From JANNXY01 sp964472605 (GTDB lineage: Bacteria; Patescibacteriota; Minisyncoccia; Phycocordibacterales; CAIZIN01): 14,637 nucleotides of DNA. The stretch is taken from positions 1-14,637 of the forward strand of contig CAYYLG010000018.1 in NCBI GenBank assembly GCA_964472605.1. The letters run 5' to 3'. Made by a program: the position numbers and the translations under genes. Positions 5,922 through 10,831 of this stretch are shown here, piece by piece. How positions within the stretch are numbered: position 1 is the first letter of the stretch; the number at the start of each line of letters is the position of its first letter. The notes beneath the pieces are model-generated. The model was given only the letters and a program-made list of their open reading frames with translations, did no database searches and had not been told where the DNA came from.

Positions 5922-5949
5922 GACTATGGTATAAATACCCTACTATAAT
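5920..5949 (+). promoter_or_regulatory. Promoter for 38-residue membrane peptide
   Basis: ATGACT (5920-5925), 18 nt spacer, consensus TATAAT (5944-5949). Predicted start near 5956 gives a leader of about 27 nt before the ATG at 5983. The -35 overlaps the divergent FtsB-like start codon. Confidence 0.55.
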
Positions 5950-5982
5950 ATCATTTATTTAAGATAGATTAACCACACAAAC

Positions 5983-6099
5983 ATGCTTTTCGATCGAAGA
6001 TTCAAAAAAGGTATCAAAATAGGTTGGGCAATTATCTGCATCCTGATCATTGTCTCAATGATCCTCCTCTACATGCCAGGAATCAGAAATGGCTTCTAG
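5983..6099 (+). CDS. Very small single-pass membrane protein (38 residues)
   Basis: A 38-residue reading frame: a basic N-terminus (MLFDRRFKKGIKIG) followed by one hydrophobic helix (WAIICILIIVSMILLYM) and a short tail ending NGF. It is shorter than common gene-calling cutoffs, but it has a TATAAT promoter 34 nt upstream and a strong terminator starting 3 nt after its stop, which together support a real gene. The positive-inside layout predicts an N-in membrane anchor. Its function is unknown. It stands alone on the plus strand between two minus-strand genes (the FtsB-like gene and lepA). Confidence 0.68.
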   Translation: MLFDRRFKKGIKIGWAIICILIIVSMILLYMPGIRNGF

Positions 6100-6101
6100 C
6101 A

Positions 6102-6125
6102 AAAAACCGGCATACGCCGGTTTTT
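6102..6125. terminator. Bidirectional terminator between small peptide gene and lepA
   Basis: AAAAACCGGC, loop ATAC, GCCGGTTTTT: a perfect 10 bp palindrome with A- and T-tracts on its two sides. It serves the 38-residue gene on the plus strand and lepA on the minus strand, whose stop is 2 nt away. Confidence 0.9.
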
Positions 6126-6126
6126 C

Positions 6127-7950
6127 TTATTCGCCTGTTCTCATCATTTTGAGGAAGACATCATTTGGTATATTTACATTACCCTTTCCTCGCTCAAGCA
6201 TTTTCTTTTTACCTTTCTTCTGCTTTTCACGGAGCTTCATCTTTCGCGTGATGTCACCTCCATACATATGCTGTGTTACATCCTTCTGAAGAGCTGAGAG
6301 TGTTCGTGACGAGATGATTCTTCCAAGTCCGTATCCTTGAATTTTTGTTTTGAACATTTGCTGAGGCAATATATTGTGAAGTTTTTCCACTGCCTTCTCA
6401 GCATCCTCCTCGATTCTTCGTACAGACACCACACGTGAGAAAGCTTCTACTGGTTCCTCCGCAACAAGCAGATCAAGTCTCGCCACATCAGCATCACGCA
6501 TACCTTCAATTTCATATGATATAGATGCATAGCCAGATGACACACTCTTTAGCTCATCAAAGAAATTTCTCATAAGCTCACGGAGAGGCATGTGTACTGT
6601 CATAGATACTCTACCATCAGAGAGCGTCTCCGTTGATTCAACTTCTGCTTCATGATCATAAAGGAGTGGTACAAGCGCACCAAGGTAGTCTGATGGGGCA
6701 AAGAGTTGCACTTTCATCCACGGTTCACGTATGTTTGTAGTAGCCCCATAGTCAGGAAACATCGACGGTGTGTAGATCATCTCTGTCTTACCACCCTTGC
6801 TTGGCACACTACTTTTATATGTAACTTCATAGGTAATAGACGGTGTTGCAACGATAAGATCCAGATTAAATTCTCTCTTTAATCTCTCTGTAATAATTTC
6901 AAGATGGAGTAGTCCAAGGAAGCCACATCGAAATCCTCTACCAAGTGATCCTGAGGTTTCTTCTTCGTGAGTAAATGATGAATCAGAGAGTCGCAGACGC
7001 CCTAGAGCAAGTCGCAAATCATCAAAATCGTCCTGACTTTCTGGATATATAGATGCCCACACCATTGGTACGGGTTTTGTATAACCATGCATCGCTGGTA
7101 ACGGATGTTTATTTTGAGTAACTGTGTCTCCCACAGATGCCACACCAGGCTTTTTGATACCTGTTACGATGTATCCAATCTGTCCTGTCTCAAGTACACC
7201 TGTTGAAGTTTCTTGTGGCATGAAGACCCCCACTTCTAGTGCTACGAATTTCTCATTCGCGATCGCAAATCTAAGCTCATCACCTTTCTTTACTTTACCG
7301 TCAAGAATTCTGACATAAACAATAACTCCTTTGTGATTAGAATATTGAAAATCAAACACAAGTGCACGCATATCGTTTGGTCCACGGAATTCATCCTTTG
7401 GAGTTGGTACGCGCTCGATAACAGCTTCGAGAAGCTTGTCCACGTTCTCTCCTGTTTTTCCAGAAACTTTTACTACATCTGATTCATCACATTCGAGGAG
7501 TTTTGTAAGTTCCTTTACTACCTCTTCAGTCTTTGCTATTGGAGAATCGATCTTTGAAATTGCAGGGATAATCTTAAGTCCAGCTTCACGCGCCATACCG
7601 AGTGTTGTGAGAGTCTGAGCTTGCACACCTTGTGTTGCATCAACGAGAAGGATAGAGCCTTCTACAGCCTTAAGAGCGCGAGATACTTCATAAGAAAAGT
7701 CTATGTGACCAGGAGTATCGATGAGGTTTAAAGTATACTCTTCATTCTTGTATGAATATTTCATACGTACTGGACGCATCTTGATAGTGATACCCTTTTC
7801 TTGTTCTAGCTCCATGTCATCTAGTACACGATCACGCATTTTACGCTCCTCCACTGTGTGAGTAATCTCAAGCATGCGGTCAGCGAGAGTCGACTTACCG
7901 TGGTCAATGTGGGCTATGATACTGAAGTTTCGTATGAATTTAAGAGACAT
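6127..7950 (-). CDS. lepA: Elongation factor 4 (LepA), ribosomal back-translocase GTPase
   Basis: A 607-residue translational GTPase. Visible motifs are G1 AHIDHGKST (13-21), G2 GITIKM (53-58), G3 DTPGH (78-82), then domain II, the RCGFLGLLHLEIITERL block, the EF-G-like V domain with EPVEAF, and the unique LepA C-terminal domain with QMYKTKIQ-like QMFKTKIQGYGLGRI and a Lys-rich stretch ending RGKGNVNIPNDVF. G4, usually NKID, reads SKID here (S132). I chose the ATG at 7950 (MSLKFIRNFSIIAH), not the in-frame ATG at 8031, because it matches the usual family start and sits 8 nt after a -10 element; there is no Shine-Dalgarno. It acts on stalled or mispositioned ribosomes. Confidence 0.97.
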   Translation of the reverse strand: MSLKFIRNFSIIAHIDHGKSTLADRMLEITHTVEERKMRDRVLDDMELEQEKGITIKMRPVRMKYSYKNEEYTLNLIDTPGHIDFSYEVSRALKAVEGSILLVDATQGVQAQTLTTLGMAREAGLKIIPAISKIDSPIAKTEEVVKELTKLLECDESDVVKVSGKTGENVDKLLEAVIERVPTPKDEFRGPNDMRALVFDFQYSNHKGVIVYVRILDGKVKKGDELRFAIANEKFVALEVGVFMPQETSTGVLETGQIGYIVTGIKKPGVASVGDTVTQNKHPLPAMHGYTKPVPMVWASIYPESQDDFDDLRLALGRLRLSDSSFTHEEETSGSLGRGFRCGFLGLLHLEIITERLKREFNLDLIVATPSITYEVTYKSSVPSKGGKTEMIYTPSMFPDYGATTNIREPWMKVQLFAPSDYLGALVPLLYDHEAEVESTETLSDGRVSMTVHMPLRELMRNFFDELKSVSSGYASISYEIEGMRDADVARLDLLVAEEPVEAFSRVVSVRRIEEDAEKAVEKLHNILPQQMFKTKIQGYGLGRIISSRTLSALQKDVTQHMYGGDITRKMKLREKQKKGKKKMLERGKGNVNIPNDVFLKMMRTGE

Positions 7951-7958
7951 AGATAGAG

Positions 7959-7987
7959 ATAATAACAGAAAAAATACTATTTGACAA
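7959..7987 (-). promoter_or_regulatory. lepA promoter (near-leaderless)
   Basis: Minus strand TTGTCA (7982-7987), 17 nt spacer, TATTAT (7959-7964). The ATG of lepA begins 8 nt after the -10, so the leader should be only about 1-3 nt. The -35 overlaps that of the divergent promoter by five bases. Confidence 0.65.
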
Positions 7988-8009
7988 TTTATATATTTGT
8001 GATTATATA
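7981..8009 (+). promoter_or_regulatory. Promoter of the 80-residue gene (near-leaderless)
   Basis: Perfect -35 TTGACA (7981-7986), 17 nt spacer, TATATA (8004-8009). The start codon at 8022 is 12 nt after the -10, leaving a leader of about 5 nt with no room for a Shine-Dalgarno. Confidence 0.65.
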
Positions 8010-8021
8010 TTAATTGGACAC

Positions 8022-8264
8022 ATGAAATCATCAGACAACACTCAAGAATTCCGCATCTACAAAGTCAATAATATCAAGACGAAAGGAAAGAGGGCTATTG
8101 CATGGGAAGTTGTTTCTCAATTAAAAATTGGCGAAGCGGTAAAAATGGACAAGTCAGTTCGATTCTTTCTGATTGAAAAAGCAAAGACCGAAGGAGTCCA
8201 CATTAGAACACTGGCGATCAAAGGTAGCGAGGAGATCGAGGTGATTCGAATCGAAAAGCGATAA
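8022..8264 (+). CDS. Hypothetical small basic protein (80 residues)
   Basis: An 80-residue soluble, Lys/Arg-rich protein with alternating beta and helix propensity (FRIYKVNNI, VVSQLKIGEAVKM, VRFFLIEKAKTEGVHIRTLAIKG, IEVIRIEK). No known domain is recognised; size and charge would suit nucleic-acid or ribosome binding, but that is speculation. It has a consensus promoter immediately upstream and its stop codon opens a terminator hairpin, so it is a monocistronic gene. It diverges from lepA, with overlapping -35 elements, so the two may be regulated together. Confidence 0.75.
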   Translation: MKSSDNTQEFRIYKVNNIKTKGKRAIAWEVVSQLKIGEAVKMDKSVRFFLIEKAKTEGVHIRTLAIKGSEEIEVIRIEKR

Positions 8265-8297
8265 ATTTACTCTACAGTAAATTTATTTTTATTTTTA
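8262..8297 (+). terminator. Terminator of the 80-residue gene
   Basis: TAAATTTAC, loop TCTACA, GTAAATTTA (8262-8285) followed by TTTTTATTTTT. The TAA stop codon is the first part of the stem. The stem is AT-rich, so efficiency may be modest. Confidence 0.7.
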
Positions 8298-8299
8298 AG

Positions 8300-8346
8300 C
8301 CTCACCCCGGACTTCGTCTCGACCCTCTCCTAAATGCAGGCGAGGG
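8300..8346. repeat. Left inverted repeat of DUF559 cassette (REP-like)
   Basis: CCTCACCCC, then a 13-nt insertion (8309-8321), then ACCCTCTCCT-AAATGC-AGGCGAGGG. It is inverted relative to 8710-8746 with only a few mismatches outside the insertion. The CCCTCTCCT/AGGCGAGGG part folds as its own hairpin. Its inner edge touches the stop codon of the nuclease gene. Confidence 0.8.
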
Positions 8347-8347
8347 T

Positions 8348-8701
8348 TTAATCTAATTCAAATTTTATTTTCTCTAACACCTTTTCAATATCATTGTTTA
8401 CTTCCCTATTCCAAAATCTTAAAACTTTTACACCCAAATCATTCAAACATCCTGTTCTTTCTCTATCATAATCAACATTATCTTTATGCTGTACTCCATC
8501 AATTTCTATAACCAGCTTTTTGCTTGGACAATAGAAATCCACGATGAAATTTCCTATACTTTCCTGCCTTTTGAATTTTACCCCTAATTTACTATTTCTT
8601 ATTTTCTCCCAAAGTATCTTTTCTTCTACTGTAGAATCTTTCCTTAAATCTCTCCTTGTTTGTTTGAAATGTTTTGTATTGTAGACCTGTTTCCTTGTCA
8701 T
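8348..8701 (-). CDS. DUF559 / COG2852 PD-(D/E)XK endonuclease-like protein
   Basis: A 117-residue stand-alone nuclease-fold protein. Order of motifs: LRKDSTVEEKILWEKIRN helix (19-36), KFKRQESIGNFIVDF with the catalytic Asp (about 43-57), the strand KKLVIEIDGVQH holding the E-x-D pair (about 61-72), and the C-terminal LGVKVLRFWNREV strand (about 87-99). This is the Vsr-like very-short-patch-repair endonuclease family; most members have no assigned target. I start at the ATG at 8701. A longer in-frame form would translate the repeat itself (PHPNLSP) and is unlikely; the repeat's GGAGAGGGGAG end serves as the ribosome-binding site. The gene is flanked on both sides by inverted repeats. Confidence 0.9.
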   Translation of the reverse strand: MTRKQVYNTKHFKQTRRDLRKDSTVEEKILWEKIRNSKLGVKFKRQESIGNFIVDFYCPSKKLVIEIDGVQHKDNVDYDRERTGCLNDLGVKVLRFWNREVNNDIEKVLEKIKFELD

Positions 8702-8709
8702 TGCATTCT

Positions 8710-8746
8710 CCCCTCTCCTGCACTTAGGAGAGAGGTTGGGGTGAGG
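8710..8746. repeat. Right inverted repeat of DUF559 cassette (REP-like)
   Basis: Reads on the minus strand CCTCACCCCAACCTCTCTCC, then TAAGTGCAGGAGAGGGG. It matches the left repeat in inverse orientation and contains a hairpin CTCTCCT-GCACTT-AGGAGAG. It lies between the murJ stop (4 nt away) and the nuclease start, and supplies the purine-rich ribosome-binding sequence of the nuclease gene. Confidence 0.8.
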
Positions 8747-8750
8747 TTCT

Positions 8751-10412
8751 CTACACCACTTCAGATGGATCTTCGGTGATTGGCTTAGACTTCCAGATTC
8801 GACTATGTAGAGTTTGCCACACGACACCTATCTCATGATTTTTCATAAGTATAAGAACAATCACCCCAGAAACAAGTCCAAATGTTCCAGACAAGAATCC
8901 TTGTGTAAATATTCCAAAGAAGGTATCAAGATCAAAAACATCATCAAAAATATTTAGAAAGAAATATGTCACATATCCCATGAAAACTGACGCCACCAAG
9001 CTCTGTGTAAGCCATATGCCAGTAAGCTTAGCACTACAGTATGCTCTCTTGAACATAAACATAAGTAGGAATGATTGAAAGATTGATCCAACAGCAAATG
9101 CAAGTGGTAATGCCAATATCTCAGAACCTAAAATATTTTTTACCTTCATTATAGAATCCAATGAATCGTGAAGAACCTTTGAATTTTGAAGTATAGACAC
9201 TAATGAAAAGCAACCGATAATAGCAACAATGCCGCCGATGAGTGATGCATAAAAAGGTTCCTTTGTTCTACCAATAGCATAGAATGCTCTTGTAAAAATA
9301 AGATTGAGACTCTGTGCCCAGACAGATATGGCAAAGAGCGCCAGTGCCGCCGCAGTAAGCCTGGTATCCGACCAGTCGAAATTCCCCGCTCCGAAAAGAA
9401 CTCTTACTATCTGAGCACGAAGCACGATAAACATAATTATCACAGGAAGTGACCAAAAGATTATATGTCTCACAGCTGAATTAAGTTCTTTATTAAAATT
9501 TTCTTTTTCTCCATTTTTGAAGAATCTGGCAAGTGTTGGGAAGGCGGCAAGAGAATAACTCACCCCGATTATAGCCAGCGGAACAGACTGCAAATTATAC
9601 GCAAGCGTATAGATGGTTATTGATCCAGAGATGAGAAGTGATGCTATACCAACAGAGACGAACATAATGATATGTGACTGAGCAAGAGATAATGTACGAG
9701 GAATTGATTTAGAGAAAATATATCTAACACTTACCCAATCAATACTTGAAGTAATACGAGGAATTATCGCAACCTTCACTAATGTTGGTATCTGAATCAC
9801 GACATGAAGAATGGACCCCAAAATCACTCCATATACCATACCCATAATTCCCAATATAGGGTAAAGCACGATACCACCAAAAATAATTCCCAAGTTATAC
9901 ATCACAGGACTTAATGCGTAGGAAACAAATCTTCTCTCTGACTGTATGATTCCTCCGATTAAATTTGAAACACCCAAGATAAGCGGAGACAAAAGCAAAG
10001 TTCTAGACATCGCTATTAAAGTTTCACTATGAAGTCCTGGCACAACCAGTTTAGTCAGCTGCGGCATAAAAATAAAAACCAAAGCCATAACAATAAACAT
10101 CAGGGCAAGAAAAACTGTAAATATTGAATTTATTGTTTTCCTCCTTTCAATATTATTATCGTTCTGTATAAGTAGAGGTACTAATACGGAAACTGAAACT
10201 AATGATGAAACAGTTATAAAAAGAAAATCCGGTATACGAAACGATGCATAGTACATATCGAGTAATCTGTCTGCTCCAAATGCAGAAGCAAATACCCTAT
10301 CTCTAAGTACCGCAAGGATTTGGGAAAGAAATGTAAAAAAAGCCAAGAGGTATGCTGCCTCATGAAGCCCAAGACTCTCTTTATTTAGATAATTAAAAAT
10401 CTTTTCTACCAT
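8751..10412 (-). CDS. murJ: Lipid II flippase MurJ (MviN family)
   Basis: A 553-residue membrane protein with about 14 predicted helices that flips the peptidoglycan precursor lipid II across the cytoplasmic membrane. The N-terminal region has the family's LRDRVFASAFGADRLLDMYYASFRIPDFLF (about 36-65), with the Arg residues expected in the central cavity, followed by SVLVPLL; PLILGVSNLIGGIIQSERRF and AFYAIGRTKEPFYASLIGG appear in later helices. The C-terminus ends in a polar tail SKPITEDPSEVV. The ATG at 10412 follows an extended -10 (TGC-TAAAAT) by 9 nt, with no Shine-Dalgarno, so a very short leader is likely. The DUF559 cassette sits 4 nt past its stop codon; the reading frame is intact. 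Confidence 0.95.
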   Translation of the reverse strand: MVEKIFNYLNKESLGLHEAAYLLAFFTFLSQILAVLRDRVFASAFGADRLLDMYYASFRIPDFLFITVSSLVSVSVLVPLLIQNDNNIERRKTINSIFTVFLALMFIVMALVFIFMPQLTKLVVPGLHSETLIAMSRTLLLSPLILGVSNLIGGIIQSERRFVSYALSPVMYNLGIIFGGIVLYPILGIMGMVYGVILGSILHVVIQIPTLVKVAIIPRITSSIDWVSVRYIFSKSIPRTLSLAQSHIIMFVSVGIASLLISGSITIYTLAYNLQSVPLAIIGVSYSLAAFPTLARFFKNGEKENFNKELNSAVRHIIFWSLPVIIMFIVLRAQIVRVLFGAGNFDWSDTRLTAAALALFAISVWAQSLNLIFTRAFYAIGRTKEPFYASLIGGIVAIIGCFSLVSILQNSKVLHDSLDSIMKVKNILGSEILALPLAFAVGSIFQSFLLMFMFKRAYCSAKLTGIWLTQSLVASVFMGYVTYFFLNIFDDVFDLDTFFGIFTQGFLSGTFGLVSGVIVLILMKNHEIGVVWQTLHSRIWKSKPITEDPSEVV

Positions 10413-10421
10413 TTAAGCTTT

Positions 10422-10430
10422 ATTTTAGCA
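10422..10430 (-). promoter_or_regulatory. Extended -10 of murJ
   Basis: TGC followed by TAAAAT on the minus strand, 9 nt before the ATG. No good -35 is seen (TTAGGC at a 17-nt spacing is poor), which fits an extended -10 promoter. Confidence 0.4.
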
Positions 10431-10434
10431 CACT

Positions 10435-10463
10435 AAAAATCCCCCGCCTAAGCGGAGGATTTT
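10435..10463 (-). terminator. rnpB terminator
   Basis: On the minus strand AAAATCCTCCGC, loop TTAG, GCGGGGGATTTTT: a 12 bp stem in which one pair is G-U on this strand and a mismatch on the other, followed by a T run. It starts right after the RNase P RNA P1 helix. Confidence 0.88.
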
Positions 10464-10757
10464 AGAGAATGTCTATAAGCCGAGTTCTGTCTTTGTGTAA
10501 TTATTTATCTGGGATGTGTGTTACCACACACCTCGAGCGTCACTTCCACTTGCGTGGACACGGACTTGCACAGGGATAAGAATTTTGCCGTTTCACCCGA
10601 ACTAAATCGGTTCGTCACTGTTCGCATCTCTGTCCTTGCGGACGACGGGCGTTACCCGCTACCTTTCCTAAATGAATAGGTCTGTGCTCGGACTTTCCTC
10701 CCTCAAATACAGGCGCTAGCGCTTGTCGTATTCGAGAGCAATTACCCAACATTCTCT
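10464..10757 (-). ncRNA. rnpB: RNase P RNA
   Basis: The catalytic RNA of RNase P, which removes tRNA 5' leaders. On the minus strand the universal core elements are present: GAGGAAAGTCCGAGCAC (P4 5' strand, CR I) and ACAGAACTCGGCTTATAG (P4 3' strand, CR V). The ends are set by a 9 bp P1 helix, AGAGAATGT pairing with ACATTCTCT. A P3 hairpin surrounds AAGCGCTAGCGC; GTGTGTGGTAACACAC is a P19-type hairpin. At about 294 nt it is shorter than E. coli M1 RNA (377 nt). In the expected L15 region (GGGTGAAACGGCAAAATTC) I do not see a GGTAAGAGC-type motif that base-pairs with tRNA CCA, which fits the absence of encoded CCA in two tRNAs here. Confidence 0.95.
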
Positions 10758-10764
10758 ACCACCT

Positions 10765-10793
10765 ATTATACCACAAAATCAAAAAACACTCAA
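10765..10793 (-). promoter_or_regulatory. rnpB promoter
   Basis: Minus strand TTGAGT (10788-10793), 17 nt spacer, TATAAT (10765-10770) preceded by TGG. The expected transcription start, about 7 nt on, coincides with the first base of the P1 helix. The -35 lies within the nrdJ terminator stem and loop. Confidence 0.78.
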
Positions 10794-10810
10794 TTCTGAG
10801 TGTTTTTTGA
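10779..10810 (-). terminator. nrdJ terminator
   Basis: A perfect 14 bp stem, TCAAAAAACACTCA with its complement, around a 4-nt loop, with T6 on the 3' side. It starts 21 nt past the nrdJ stop codon. It would also work on the plus strand, where no gene is seen. Confidence 0.85.
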
Positions 10811-10831
10811 TTTAACCTTATTTTGTAAGGA

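Larger units (their letters stand above)
8300..8746. mobile_element. Putative REP-bracketed DUF559 nuclease cassette
   Basis: A 447-bp unit made only of a left hairpin repeat, a DUF559 gene and an inverted right hairpin repeat. It starts just after the terminator of the 80-residue gene and ends 4 nt from the murJ stop codon, so it fills the spacer exactly. No transposase and no clear target duplication is visible. Mobility is inferred from the architecture alone. Confidence 0.45.

Noticed and set aside
7951..8031. 27-codon N-terminal extension of LepA
   Set aside because: It covers the promoter of lepA and does not resemble LepA; the family starts at MSLKFIRNFSIIAH-like sequence.
8702..8827. 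N-terminal extension of the DUF559 gene (42 more codons)
   Set aside because: It would translate the right repeat (PHPNLSPK) and the 3' end of murJ in another frame. The ATG at 8701 has the repeat-derived purine-rich ribosome-binding site and fits the family length.
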